A stretch of DNA of 64,000 bases from Halalkalibacter okhensis (GCF_000787375.1 NZ_JRJU01000009.1:1-64000), one strand, 5' to 3'; positions 1 to 8,878 are shown, counted from the stretch's first letter. The notes: generated by a model not told the origin, from the letters alone. Program-made: numbers and translations.

Positions 1-564
1 TCCCATTAATGCTTTTAAATCAATCATTTGAGCAGCACGAATGCCTTTTTCTGTATAAAACCTTTCTTCATTAAATACATCGTAATTTCCGTATCCTTTT
101 TTTAAAAGAATAACCGAGATATTTGTATCTAATAATTGTAAAATGTCTTGATCACCTGTTAAGATCGCAACCTCTGAATGTTGCCCCATTTCTTTTGCCA
201 ATGTCCCAATGCAGTCATCCGCTTCAAAGCCTGCTAAACCGATATTTGGGATGTCAAGCTCTTGGACCACTTCTTTCACTAAATCAAATTGAGGTATTAA
301 TTCTGCTGGTGGTTCCCCTCTGTTTGCCTTATATTCCGGATATAATTCCGTTCGATACGTCTTACTCCCCATATCCCAACAACAAATAACATGCGTTGGT
401 TTGTGAGCATTTACAGCGGTAAATAAATGCTTGATGAATCCATGGATGGCATTAGTTGGTACTCCCTTACTATTGACCATAAAATACCCGCTCATTGCCG
501 TTGCATAGAAAGATCGAAATAATAACGCCATACCATCTACGAGTAAAATCTTTTTATTATCCAT
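1..564 (-). CDS. ypcP: 5'-3' exonuclease, YpcP family (partial, 3' end outside window)
   Basis: The minus frame is open for exactly 188 codons from an ATG at 564-562 to the window edge. The start follows an AAGGAG Shine-Dalgarno. The product opens with LVDGMALLFRSF and carries YRTELYPEYKANR, GFEADDCIGTLA and LTGDQDILQL. These are the acidic and arginine motifs of FEN-like 5'-3' exonucleases related to the N-terminal domain of DNA polymerase I. In Bacillus such stand-alone enzymes (YpcP) remove RNA primers and flaps. The family is about 290 residues long, so roughly the last third (the helix-hairpin-helix part) is missing because the window ends, not because the gene is broken. It lies downstream of zwf on the same strand, separated by a strong hairpin, so it is probably transcribed separately. 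Confidence 0.9.
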   Translation of the reverse strand, partial: MDNKKILLVDGMALLFRSFYATAMSGYFMVNSKGVPTNAIHGFIKHLFTAVNAHKPTHVICCWDMGSKTYRTELYPEYKANRGEPPAELIPQFDLVKEVVQELDIPNIGLAGFEADDCIGTLAKEMGQHSEVAILTGDQDILQLLDTNISVILLKKGYGNYDVFNEERFYTEKGIRAAQMIDLKALMG

Positions 565-590
565 TCCCTAATCTCCTTATTAAACAACAT

Positions 591-623
591 AAAAGACATG
601 TGAATGCATGACACATGTCTTTT
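591..623 (-). terminator. Intrinsic terminator after zwf
   Basis: A perfect 12-bp inverted repeat (AAAAGACATGTG / CACATGTCTTTT) with a 9-nt loop lies between the zwf stop and the exonuclease start. Read on the minus strand it ends in a short T run, which fits termination of zwf transcription. Confidence 0.75.
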
Positions 624-647
624 ACTTCATTATAAACTTTTTATTCG

Positions 648-2132
648 TTAACCTCTAGTCGTAATTGGCCACCAATGGAATCCATCTTCTGCAAGTAATT
701 TATCGGCCTGTTTCGGTCCCATCGAACCAGCTTCATATGCAGCTACCTCAATATCTCTACTTTCCCACGCTTTTGAAATGGTATCAATAAATGTCCAAGA
801 TAAGTCCACTTCATCCCAATGGGCAAAGTTTGTTGCATCACCTAACATACAATCATAAATTAATCGTTCATATGCTTCAGGTGTATTCGATGTATCAACA
901 CAATCGTGACAATAATCTAATTGAACAGGTGTAGTTTCACCTGAAGTCCCAACTTTTTTTCCATTTAGCTGAAGCGTGATGCCCTCATCCGGTTGAATGG
1001 AGATTTCTAGCAAATTAGAGTATCTTTGTGAATCTTCATTATAATATAGATTCATTGGTCTATCTTTAAATTGAATGACAATTTTAGTTGATTTTTGAGT
1101 CATTCGTTTTCCCGTGCGGATATAAAACGGAACACCTGCCCATCGATGATTATCAATGAGAATTTTTCCAGCGACAAAAGTCTCTGTAATAGAATTCGGA
1201 TCTACATTCTTTTCTTCACGGTACCCTTTAACTTCCTCTCCATCAATAACACCTGTATCGTATTGAGCTCTAACGAAATAGTTCGGTGTTTCTTCAACAG
1301 AGAAATGTCTAAGTGCACGAAGAACTTTAATCTTCTCACTTCTTATTTCATCTGTTGTTAAGCGGATAGGCGGGTCCATCGCAAGCAATGATACCATCTG
1401 CAGCATATGATTTTGCACCATATCGCGCAAGGCTCCAGAAGTCTCGTAATATCCACCACGATCTTCGACACCTAATGTCTCACTTGAAGTGATTTGAATG
1501 TTTGATATGTATTGATTGTTCCATAAAGGTTCAAAAATTGCATTAGCGAATCGAATGACCTCAATATTTTGTACCATATCTTTACCTAAATAGTGATCAA
1601 TACGGTAGATTTCATCTTCTGAGAAAGCTTGACGTATCTCATTGTTTAATTTTTCGGCTGAAGGAAGGTCACGCCCAAAAGGCTTCTCAATAATCAGTCT
1701 TGTCCAACCACTTGTTTCCGTCACTTTTTCTGATTTTAAATTTGAAGCAATCGTTCCAAAATACTCTGGTGACATTGCCATATAAAAAATACGATTTCCA
1801 GGGATTTCATATTTTTCATCCATCTGTTTTAATTTCGCATCTAATTCATGATAGGATTCTTTGTTGGTCACATCAAAAGGAAGGTAATAGAAATGGTTAC
1901 AAAAACGCTTCACCAATTCAGCATCTTCCCCGGTAGGAATTGAATTCGTTACATTTTCACGTAACGTTTCATCTGACCAATCTCTTCTTGCAACGCCTAT
2001 TACGGCGAAGTTTTCTGACAGTTTTCCCGCTTTATATAATTTATAAATGGACGGAAATAACTTTCTTTTTGCTAAGTCTCCTGTTACACCAAAAATAACA
2101 ACAGCTGTTTTAGGGTTCTCTATGTTTTTCAT
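648..2132 (-). CDS. zwf: Glucose-6-phosphate 1-dehydrogenase
   Basis: This 494-residue cytosolic enzyme oxidises glucose-6-phosphate to 6-phosphogluconolactone with NADP, the entry step of the oxidative pentose phosphate pathway. Visible motifs are the dinucleotide-binding GVTGDLAKRK (residues 15-24), EKPFG (149-153, with the conserved Lys-Pro) and the substrate-binding signature RIDHYLGKD (177-185), whose His is the catalytic base in the family. Length equals the usual bacterial enzyme. The ATG at 2132 is preceded by a purine-rich AGAGAGGCTGG site. No gnd partner is visible in the window, so zwf appears monocistronic, with a terminator at 591-623. Confidence 0.97.
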   Translation of the reverse strand: MKNIENPKTAVVIFGVTGDLAKRKLFPSIYKLYKAGKLSENFAVIGVARRDWSDETLRENVTNSIPTGEDAELVKRFCNHFYYLPFDVTNKESYHELDAKLKQMDEKYEIPGNRIFYMAMSPEYFGTIASNLKSEKVTETSGWTRLIIEKPFGRDLPSAEKLNNEIRQAFSEDEIYRIDHYLGKDMVQNIEVIRFANAIFEPLWNNQYISNIQITSSETLGVEDRGGYYETSGALRDMVQNHMLQMVSLLAMDPPIRLTTDEIRSEKIKVLRALRHFSVEETPNYFVRAQYDTGVIDGEEVKGYREEKNVDPNSITETFVAGKILIDNHRWAGVPFYIRTGKRMTQKSTKIVIQFKDRPMNLYYNEDSQRYSNLLEISIQPDEGITLQLNGKKVGTSGETTPVQLDYCHDCVDTSNTPEAYERLIYDCMLGDATNFAHWDEVDLSWTFIDTISKAWESRDIEVAAYEAGSMGPKQADKLLAEDGFHWWPITTRG

Positions 2133-2932
2133 TCGTCCAGCCTCTCTTTACGTAGTTCTCTCTTCTCCTATTAAGAAAGTAACGCAAACTTACTCATTTA
2201 GTCAACTTTCGAAACTTATTATCTTCTATTTTTGCCATCGAAAGATAAAATAACCGCACGGATTTCTTTAAATAAATCTATGGATGATTACTTTTGTTAC
2301 TGTAATTGAAGGCAGAAGCAAGGAAAAGAATTTTATTTTTTCGGATTTTTTATAATATTATACGAAAAGCCAATTATAGTCCAGTTCATTTTTGTTAGGT
2401 AGCTGAAAAAAATGCCCTACTAACTCAAAAATACATTGTGTATAAAGACCCATCTAAATAGACCTACAATAAGCAGATGAATGAATTCAAACATTATTTT
2501 AATATTTTAAAATATTAAATCCATCGGGCTACAGAACGATTATGCCGACATCCCTTTCGATCTTTCGACAAAAACAGAAAAATGTATCTATGATGATCGA
2601 AAAACTATACCCTTAGTATGAAGTTTTTTTGCACCTACTTCTCAAAGTCATATTTCCTTTTAAAATACGTAGTTGCCAAGTCTAGAAGGTAAAGTGATCT
2701 ATACAAGAAAGAATAAACATGACTATTAGACTATTCTATTTTATATAACATTAGTTCTTTAGTGTCCCTAAATAGATTGATATTCTCAAACCATTTATCT
2801 TATATAGGTAATTTCAAATAGTTTGCAAAAGAGAAAAAGGTATATCACTATACGTACCAAGTAGTCAAAACTCCATTATCTGTTTATAATCCAATTTGTG
2901 TAAGGTAGATAACAATATTTGGAGGGATCTAT
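2133..2932. other. 800-bp gene-free gap between divergent genes
   Basis: This stretch separates the divergently transcribed zwf and LVIVD-repeat genes. It is very AT-rich, and I see no open frame with a Shine-Dalgarno and plausible protein on either strand. It must hold both promoters. A TTGACT element on the minus strand near 2205 could be a -35 for zwf, but no good -10 accompanies it. A perfect 22-bp AT-only palindrome lies at 2498-2519. No known RNA element was recognised. Confidence 0.6.
2498..2519. repeat. 22-bp perfect AT-only palindrome
   Basis: TTTAATATTTT and its complement AAAATATTAAA abut with no spacer, giving a perfect 22-bp palindrome in the middle of the gene-free gap. It has no GC pairs, so it is a poor terminator. 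It could be a cruciform-prone sequence or a protein-binding site, or chance in AT-rich DNA. Confidence 0.4.
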
Positions 2933-4357
2933 TTGAAGAAGAAAAAACTACTAATAACTACAGCACTTATTGGAACAATGGCATTTGGAACGACCGTATC
3001 TACAACTCTTGCCCATGATGCTCTCGGTTCAGATGTAAACAAAGGAGAAGAACGCCTTGTTTTCTCAAACGATGATTTAAAGACTTTAAGTAGTAGTCTG
3101 TTAAATGGGACAAAAAATGTATCAAATTTTCATGAGGCAGCAGCTGTACAAATTAATGAATTAGATGGTGTTCAAAATAACACTGCTGATGTTTATGCAC
3201 ATAAAGGTTATGCTTATTTAGGCACTCATACAGCAAATGGAGCAAATGGCGGTGTTCGAGTATTTGATTTAAAAGATCCTTCAAACCCTGTTGAAGTTGC
3301 TATTTTTGCTAATGATATTCCACATACTTGGCAGGAAAAAGTCATTGTTAAATCTGTCAATACACCACACTTTAAAGGTGATCTTGCAGCAGTCAGTATT
3401 CAGCAAACCTCCAGAAACCATTCGAACAGACCAAATAGTGTTGGCGGCGTTCTTTTATATGATGTGAGCGATCCAACAGCTCCCAAAAAATTAGGTTTCT
3501 ATGAGTTAGATAGACGAATCACCGGTACACATGAACTATATTTAACAACACAAGGAAATCGTGCAATTGTTCTTGCATCAAGTCCATACGCTGATTATTA
3601 TACACACGGAGAGAATGAAGACTTTCAGATTATCGATGTCTCGGATCCCTCGAGCCCAGAAAAATTATGGGGATGGGATCCAAGAGAACTCGAAGAAATA
3701 GATAATGACTTTAATGGATACCACTGGAATGCTCCTGATGGACATACTAGACCTGTCTTTAATCATAGTGTTATCACCGATAACAACGGTCAATATGCAT
3801 ATGTGTCCATGTGGGATTTAGGGACAGTCATTTTCGACATCAAAGATCCAGAAAACCCTAAATACCTTGGAAGAACAGAGTATCGGGATGATCAAAAGGG
3901 AGCAGCTCACTCAGCTGCTTTAGCACGAGGTGGGAATATACTAATAGAAACACGTGAAGTATCCAACCCAGTTGGGGATGGCTATGAAGACGCATATGGA
4001 TATACGCGTATCCTAGATATCAAGGATAAAACAAACCCTGTCCTCCTTAGTGAATTTACAACGGAGTTAACTTTTGATATCCCTGAAACTTCACAAGGTA
4101 GAACCACTTTTGCTAAAACTGTTCACGATCCAAAAGTACAAGGCAATACGTTGTATCTATCCTATTATTCTGGAGGAGTAATTATGGTGGATATTACAAA
4201 TCCAAGTAACCCTACAGAAATCGGTCGCTATACACCTGATGAAGCTAATGTTTGGGGTGTTTTTGTAGACCGTAACTATATATTAGCATCGGATATGGGG
4301 CAAGGATTAAAAGTGTTAACAAGAGGACACCAAGGGAACAACGGTAAAGGGCGCTAA
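2933..4357 (+). CDS. Secreted LVIVD-repeat beta-propeller protein
   Basis: The protein has 474 residues and starts at TTG 2933 after a strong GGAGGG site. The N terminus is a clear signal peptide: a KKKK cluster, a hydrophobic core, then a likely cleavage after STTLA near residue 27. From about residue 108 it contains six LVIVD-type repeats of the form [VIL]xD[LVI]xDPxxPxxL: VFDLKDPSNP, LYDVSDPTAP, IIDVSDPSSP, IFDIKDPENP, ILDIKDKTNP and MVDITNPSNP. Such repeats fold as blades of a beta-propeller. Family function is unknown, and secretion outside the cell is inferred. The C terminus is basic (GHQGNNGKGR). It stands alone, divergent from zwf and convergent with a methyltransferase. Confidence 0.85.
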   Translation: MKKKKLLITTALIGTMAFGTTVSTTLAHDALGSDVNKGEERLVFSNDDLKTLSSSLLNGTKNVSNFHEAAAVQINELDGVQNNTADVYAHKGYAYLGTHTANGANGGVRVFDLKDPSNPVEVAIFANDIPHTWQEKVIVKSVNTPHFKGDLAAVSIQQTSRNHSNRPNSVGGVLLYDVSDPTAPKKLGFYELDRRITGTHELYLTTQGNRAIVLASSPYADYYTHGENEDFQIIDVSDPSSPEKLWGWDPRELEEIDNDFNGYHWNAPDGHTRPVFNHSVITDNNGQYAYVSMWDLGTVIFDIKDPENPKYLGRTEYRDDQKGAAHSAALARGGNILIETREVSNPVGDGYEDAYGYTRILDIKDKTNPVLLSEFTTELTFDIPETSQGRTTFAKTVHDPKVQGNTLYLSYYSGGVIMVDITNPSNPTEIGRYTPDEANVWGVFVDRNYILASDMGQGLKVLTRGHQGNNGKGR

Positions 4358-4363
4358 TAAATA

Positions 4364-4408
4364 AAAGGCTGGCTCTATGGTCGCAATCGACCAGTTGAGT
4401 CAGCCTTT
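4364..4408. terminator. Bidirectional terminator between convergent genes
   Basis: A long imperfect hairpin (AAAGGCTGGCTC.. paired with ..GAGTCAGCCTTT, with an inner GGTCG/CGACC stem) follows the LVIVD gene. It overlaps the stop codon of the convergent methyltransferase and ends in a T run on the plus strand. Confidence 0.75.
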
Positions 4409-5111
4409 ATTTTTCACATTTTAAAATAATATTCCCTACTTTCCCATCCAATTCTTTTTGCAAAAGTTGATGTTCATCTAACAAATCCAACAAATTTGAA
4501 TCCATATTTGGAGTAAGTGTGATATCAATGAGTTGACTTTCTATAGAGGAAGAAACTTTTAAAGTATTAATTTTCGAAAAACCTGTTTCCTCAAGCTTTT
4601 CTTTCCACTGATCCGCCGTGTTACATTCTTGTAATTGATAAAATTCTTTACACCGAATAAGCTCTGTTTTCTTTATCGGTTCCACAAAAGACATTTCGTT
4701 TAACAATAAGATTCCATTATTCTTTAGGACTCTATGGCATTCATTTAAAGCCTTCTTGGCATCCACAAATGCAATGATAGATTCACAAATAATATAATCA
4801 TATGTGTTGTTTAAAAAAGGCATCTGCTCAACTGAGCCTTCAAACACATTGATGGTTGCTCTTTTGCTAGCGAATCTTTTTTTCACTTTTTTGAGCATCT
4901 TTGGATGATTTTCAATGACATCTACGTTGCAATGAAATGAGCCTTGTAAAAATAAAGCCGTATCACCAGTCCCACATCCAACATCCAATACTTTCATTTC
5001 TTTCCTAATTGGCTCATTCAAGAAGATGGATTTTGTACGATTAAATCCACCTGGATGGGCACTTCCTATTTCTAATTCACTTAAAAAATCTACATAGCTA
5101 TACTGACTCAC
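4407..5111 (-). CDS. Class I SAM-dependent methyltransferase
   Basis: The 234-residue protein carries the SAM-binding motif I VLDVGCGTGDT (residues 41-51), an acidic loop equivalent to motif II (DVIENH), and a motif IV-like DYIICES. This is the Methyltransf_11/25 type of small-molecule methyltransferase. The substrate cannot be told from sequence. The start is GTG 5111-5109, eight bases after GGAGG; an out-of-frame ATG AGG TGA overlaps the ribosome site but is not a gene. It appears monocistronic. Confidence 0.85.
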   Translation of the reverse strand: MSQYSYVDFLSELEIGSAHPGGFNRTKSIFLNEPIRKEMKVLDVGCGTGDTALFLQGSFHCNVDVIENHPKMLKKVKKRFASKRATINVFEGSVEQMPFLNNTYDYIICESIIAFVDAKKALNECHRVLKNNGILLLNEMSFVEPIKKTELIRCKEFYQLQECNTADQWKEKLEETGFSKINTLKVSSSIESQLIDITLTPNMDSNLLDLLDEHQLLQKELDGKVGNIILKCEK

Positions 5112-5273
5112 CTCATATCTCCTCCTCTTTGTTGTATTGTATGAATTCCGTTCTTACTTGTGTCTTTAGGATTTGTGCGGAATTTATTGAGCGCTAGGCC
5201 AATGAATAATCAACTTACTCCTTCACAAATAGAATAGAGTGAACAAGTTATTTTTAAGAAAGGAGAGAATCAA

Positions 5274-5531
5274 ATGGGTTATTATGATCTTTGCTGCCGG
5301 TATATAGGAAGAGATGTTACGATCACTTGTAAAGATGGCAAGAAATTTTCAGGGAAAATTACACACGTTACAAATACCCATGTGTACCTACAACCAACTG
5401 GTTCCCAGTTCGGTGGATTCGGATATGGTTATGGATGGGGTTATGGATATCGTCCTTGGGGATGGGGATTCCCAATTGCACTAGCTGCTATTGGAGGGTT
5501 TGCTCTAGGGGCCGCTTTATGGTGGATTTAA
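5274..5531 (+). CDS. Small protein with LSm-like N terminus and Gly/Tyr/Trp-rich middle
   Basis: The 85-residue protein has an AAGGAGAG site before its ATG. Residues 1-42 include CCRYIGRDVTIT, then CKDGKKFSGKIT and NTHVYLQP. This spacing of a charged turn and glycines is like the Sm1 half of Sm/LSm folds. It is followed by a run rich in Gly, Tyr and Trp (about 46-66) and a hydrophobic Ala/Gly stretch at the end that could be membrane- or coat-embedded. It faces a YjcZ-type sporulation protein across a shared hairpin. I do not recognise a named family. A role on the spore surface is only an inference from composition and neighbour. Confidence 0.75.
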   Translation: MGYYDLCCRYIGRDVTITCKDGKKFSGKITHVTNTHVYLQPTGSQFGGFGYGYGWGYGYRPWGWGFPIALAAIGGFALGAALWWI

Positions 5532-5540
5532 TAGACAGCA

Positions 5541-5568
5541 TGAGGATGGCCAATATGAGCCATCCTCA
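5541..5568 (+). terminator. Hairpin between convergent small genes
   Basis: A perfect 10-bp stem (TGAGGATGGC / GCCATCCTCA) with an 8-nt loop lies 10 bases after the plus-strand stop codon. The T tail is interrupted, so it is a moderate terminator. Confidence 0.6.
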
Positions 5569-5594
5569 TCCATATTCTTCAACCTTTTAAAATT

Positions 5595-5726
5595 TTAGCA
5601 CCCACAGTCATATCCATAACCATATCCATACATCGGTGCAGTTGTTGTACCTGGGTACATCCAACTAGCTCCCACAATCACTAATAAAATAAACAATACA
5701 ACGATTAGAGAAAATCCGTCTGCCAT
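5595..5726 (-). CDS. YjcZ-family small sporulation protein
   Basis: This 43-residue frame has an AAGGAGAGATAGAG site before ATG 5726-5724. It encodes MADGFSLIVVLFILLVIVGA, then a tail rich in Gly-Tyr (YGYGYGY) ending in CGC. The hydrophobic FxLIVVLFILLxIVG core with GYGYGY repeats is the hallmark of YjcZ/SscA-type small spore-coat-associated proteins. The usual order puts the Gly/Tyr part first; here it is at the C terminus. Expression during sporulation is known for relatives and inferred here. Confidence 0.8.
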   Translation of the reverse strand: MADGFSLIVVLFILLVIVGASWMYPGTTTAPMYGYGYGYDCGC

Positions 5727-5951
5727 CTCTATCTCTCCTTTTTATGTCGCAAGCTAAGGTACTTTCTATTCCTATGTAAATCGCTACTTTTTGTTTGGGC
5801 TAATGACTAATTTATGAAATTTATTCGTTTTTTTATTTGTAATAAAGCATGACAAAAATAAAGCAATCTCCTAGGTCCCTATTCAATAGCCTATGAGAGA
5901 GCTTCTCAAAAAGATTTGTTATTAAGTGGTATGATGAGGAGGTTATTTAAT

Positions 5952-6230
5952 ATGGATGAAATGGAACAAAAACAAAAGGAATTAGAAATGAAAATAAAAG
6001 AAGTAGAAGCGAAGCTAGAGACTTTACAAATAGCTCAGGAACAACAGCAAAAACAATCAGACATCTCCGAAATAGTTGATGCGATGTTAAGTGAGAAGGA
6101 ATCTGCTTTGGCACAAGAGCTAGAAAATAAAATACAGCAGCAGCAATTACAACTAATTAAATGGTCTGCAGGAACCGGAATTAGTGTGATCGCTGTTGTC
6201 ATCAGTATCTTCAGAATTTTTTTTGTATAA
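5952..6230 (+). CDS. Small coiled-coil protein with C-terminal membrane anchor
   Basis: The 92-residue product starts at ATG 5952, nine bases after GAGGAGG. The longer in-frame start at 5916 lacks a ribosome site. Residues 1-65 are a highly charged Gln/Glu/Lys-rich coiled coil, and residues about 69-90 form one transmembrane helix ending in FRIFFV. This tail-anchored layout resembles small haemolysin XhlA-like or membrane-remodelling proteins, but no family is assigned. It is flanked by a terminator and convergent with the MgtC gene. Confidence 0.7.
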   Translation: MDEMEQKQKELEMKIKEVEAKLETLQIAQEQQQKQSDISEIVDAMLSEKESALAQELENKIQQQQLQLIKWSAGTGISVIAVVISIFRIFFV

Positions 6231-6265
6231 AACCATGTGAACTAATTGGAAAATCAACGGTATTC

Positions 6266-6294
6266 CAACTGAGAAAATACTGCTTTCTCAGTTG
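6266..6294. terminator. Bidirectional terminator
   Basis: A perfect 11-bp stem (CAACTGAGAAA / TTTCTCAGTTG) with a 7-nt loop lies between the convergent coiled-coil and MgtC genes. Confidence 0.7.
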
Positions 6295-6309
6295 AATTTA
6301 TGCAATGTT

Positions 6310-7005
6310 TTATCTAGATTCAAGTTCAACCCCAATAACATACTGCATTTTTTTTAATGCATAGTAGATGTCCGTTGTATAGATCTTCTCATCGACTAAT
6401 AATAATAATTCCATTTGCTGAAAATCGGTATCACGCAAATCCTTTACTCTTACTTTCCTTGCTTTCATCTGTTGTTTTTTTAATTCTTTTAACACAACTG
6501 TAAGTTTGTCCTCAGAGTTTACCGTTATTTTCACTTTAATTTCTTTTTCCCTTAGTGCCCTTGGTCCAATGAATTTAACGATAAATGGCAATAACTCAAC
6601 ACTTATGAGTAAAAGAGCCGTTGCAACAATAGCTTCAAGCCAAAAGCCTGCACCACATGCAATACCAATGCCCCCAGCTCCCCAAATCATCGCTGCGGTT
6701 GTTAATCCTGATATCATGTCGTTATTTCGCCTTAGAATAACTCCAGCGCCTAAAAAACCAATCCCTGAAACAATTTGTGCAGCAAGTCGTAACGGATCCA
6801 TCGGCTTGCTATGGGCTGCCGCGTAATTTTCAGCACCAGCGATGGATACAAAGGTAAGCAAACAGCTCATAATTCCAATGACTAGGCATGTTTTTAACCC
6901 TAAAGGCTTTCTCTTTAATTCTCTTTCTAAACCAATAACTGTACATAAAATGATGGCAATAGCTAAGTTAAAAAGAAAACTATTAGGTTCAATGTTGACA
7001 AACAT
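6310..7005 (-). CDS. MgtC/SapB family membrane protein
   Basis: The 231-residue protein begins with the MgtC signature IGLERELKRKPLGLKT (about residues 24-39). About four to five transmembrane helices follow, including GIGFLGAGVILRR and GLTTAAMIWGAGGIG, both conserved in the family. The soluble C-terminal domain (about 150-231) has the ACT-like pattern of longer MgtC proteins. Relatives support growth at low magnesium and modulate membrane ATPase or cation homeostasis; the direct function is debated. The ATG follows AATGGAGGAA. Confidence 0.9.
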   Translation of the reverse strand: MFVNIEPNSFLFNLAIAIILCTVIGLERELKRKPLGLKTCLVIGIMSCLLTFVSIAGAENYAAAHSKPMDPLRLAAQIVSGIGFLGAGVILRRNNDMISGLTTAAMIWGAGGIGIACGAGFWLEAIVATALLLISVELLPFIVKFIGPRALREKEIKVKITVNSEDKLTVVLKELKKQQMKARKVRVKDLRDTDFQQMELLLLVDEKIYTTDIYYALKKMQYVIGVELESR

Positions 7006-7094
7006 CGTATTCCTCCATTTCTACCTTTCTTACCTAATATTTCGCTATAGCGTTTGTAATATCCTCTTTTCCTCTTTTTAGACAAAACCAAACA

Positions 7095-7139
7095 AAAAGG
7101 TGACTTAAAAGAGTGACAAACTCTCCTAAGACACCTTTT
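7095..7139 (-). terminator. Intrinsic terminator after the LysM-CAP gene
   Basis: Outer arms AAAAAGGTG / CACCTTTT and inner arms AGAGT / ACTCT form a long imperfect hairpin. It ends in TTTTT on the minus strand, just after the CAP gene. Confidence 0.65.
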
Positions 7140-7153
7140 CATTATGAAGAAAA

Positions 7154-7786
7154 CTATCTAGCTTTTATAAACATTTGAACCCACGCACCATGATAAAACC
7201 CAACACCAATCGTATCGTACTCAGGCTTTAGAATATTTTCACGATGTCCAGGGGAATTCATCCAATCTCTCATCACTTGTTCAGGTGTTGTTTGCCCTTT
7301 TGCTATATTCTCACCAGCTGCTTGGTAACTAATTCCAAACGTACGCAACATATCAAATGGGGAACCGTAGTTTGGACTTTGATGGGAGAAATAATTAGAG
7401 TTAATTAAGTCTTGTGCTTTTTTATGGGCGACATTTTTAACATCCGCTCGGTGCTGCAATGGATTTAAGCCACGCTGTCTTCTTTCTTGGTTTACTAATG
7501 CGACGACTTGATCTTCAAAGGCACTATGATGAGAGGCTTCCGGTTTTAAACGGATCACTTCCCCTACGTGCATATTTGTCGGAACCACATCAGGGTTCAA
7601 TCTCATAAGTTCTTGATAATCAAGTCCATACCGCTTGGCGATAAACCAAAATGTATCTCCCCGTGACACCTTATAATGAGAGAAAGGTGGCTCATTAAAC
7701 ATTTTTACTTCTGCATTGGCAGAAGGTTGAACAGAAAACATCGACATCAAAACGACAGCTACCATTAATACATGTAATCGTTTCAT
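7154..7786 (-). CDS. Secreted LysM + CAP (SCP-like, YkwD-type) protein
   Basis: The start was set at ATG 7786-7784 because it follows GGAGG; the longer frame adds 21 residues without a ribosome site. The 210-residue product has a signal peptide (MKRLHVLMVAVVLMSM, cleavage near NANA-EV), one LysM peptidoglycan-binding domain (YKVSRGDTFWFIAKRYGL ... VGEVIRL, about 38-82) and a C-terminal CAP domain (LVNQERRQRGLNPL; SNYFSHQSP; GENIAKGQ; WMNSPGHRENIL; GVGF). CAP His and Glu residues are present. Many endospore formers make such cell-wall or spore proteins (YkwD/SafA-like), but the precise role is unknown. Confidence 0.9.
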   Translation of the reverse strand: MKRLHVLMVAVVLMSMFSVQPSANAEVKMFNEPPFSHYKVSRGDTFWFIAKRYGLDYQELMRLNPDVVPTNMHVGEVIRLKPEASHHSAFEDQVVALVNQERRQRGLNPLQHRADVKNVAHKKAQDLINSNYFSHQSPNYGSPFDMLRTFGISYQAAGENIAKGQTTPEQVMRDWMNSPGHRENILKPEYDTIGVGFYHGAWVQMFIKAR

Positions 7787-7894
7787 TTCTAACCTCCGAG
7801 AATTATAATTTACAACTTTATTGTCTCTAGGTTTAGTGAAACGATACATAAATAATCGTCTATGTAAGGAAATTTTAAACGATTTTATTTAAGC

Positions 7895-8878
7895 TTAATA
7901 CACTCCTCGAATATGGGAATGAACCTCCTCTTGATAAAACTCTTTTATCTTTGCTAATTCTTCGTGAGTAAAAGAAGGAACATTTATAGCTTGCAAGCTG
8001 TCTTCTACTTGTTTTACTGTCTTAAATCCTGGAATAGCACAAGTAATCGTTTCTTGATCTAGAATATAACGTAACGCCGCTCTTGTCATATTTCCACGGC
8101 CTTCTTCGACCCATCTTAAATTATTGCTTAACTCGACCCCTTTATGAAATTCAAGTCCACCAAATGTTTCTCCAACATTAAAGGCTTGGCCATCTCGATT
8201 AAAATGGCGATGATCATCTTCAGCAAATGTAGCATCCTCCGTAAACTTTCCAGTTAAAAGACCACTTGCTAATGGAACACGAGCTAATATTCCCACTCCT
8301 TTTTCTTTGGCTTTTGGAAATAGCTCCTCTAATGGCTTTTGCCTTAACATATTAAAAATAACTTGTAATGCTTTGATATTAGTCTTCTCCAAACAGTAAA
8401 GTCCCTCTTCAATGGTCTCCACGCTTACACCATAATGTCTGATTTTTCCTTCTTGTTGAAGTTGATCTAGCACACCAAACACTTCACCATGCTTTATAAT
8501 CTCAAAAGGGGGGCAATGAATTTGAAATAAATCAATTTGCTCCCTCTGTAAACGCTTTAAACTTGCTTCACAATAAGCTCGAACGCTTTTTTCAGAATAT
8601 GTTTCCAAATCATGAATGTCTCCTGCTCTACAAAACTTCGTAGCAATATAGATTTGATCTTCTTTGCCTTTTGTCGCCCTGCCAAGCAATTCTTCTGCGT
8701 GACCGTCTCCATATACGTCAGCTGTATCAAAAAAGTTCACTCCAGCGTCCATTGCATATGCCAAACCTCTTAACGCTTCTTGGTCATTCGATTTCCCCCA
8801 AGAACCACCAATTGCCCATGTACCAAAACTTAATTCACTTACTTTTAATTGTGTGTTACCTAATTGACGATAGTTCAA
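7895..8878 (-). CDS. Aldo/keto reductase (YhdN/IolS type)
   Basis: The protein is a NADPH-dependent (beta/alpha)8 barrel oxidoreductase. Motifs present are GTWAIGG, FFDTADVYGDGHAEELLG with the catalytic Asp and Tyr, TKFC with the catalytic Lys, and QIHCPP with the His. The C-terminal cofactor region AIPGFKTVKQVEDSL is also present. The chosen start is TTG 8878-8876, ten bases after an AGGAG that lies inside the longer frame; the ATG at 8896 has no ribosome site. That gives about 327 residues starting with NYRQLGNT, the usual beginning of the family. It lies upstream of, and unrelated to, the CAP gene. Substrate unknown. Confidence 0.9.
   Translation of the reverse strand: MNYRQLGNTQLKVSELSFGTWAIGGSWGKSNDQEALRGLAYAMDAGVNFFDTADVYGDGHAEELLGRATKGKEDQIYIATKFCRAGDIHDLETYSEKSVRAYCEASLKRLQREQIDLFQIHCPPFEIIKHGEVFGVLDQLQQEGKIRHYGVSVETIEEGLYCLEKTNIKALQVIFNMLRQKPLEELFPKAKEKGVGILARVPLASGLLTGKFTEDATFAEDDHRHFNRDGQAFNVGETFGGLEFHKGVELSNNLRWVEEGRGNMTRAALRYILDQETITCAIPGFKTVKQVEDSLQAINVPSFTHEELAKIKEFYQEEVHSHIRGVY

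Noticed and set aside
1095-1361. Open frames opposite zwf, odhA, recQ and other long genes
   Set aside because: They are antisense shadows without ribosome sites or family motifs; the sense genes are certain.
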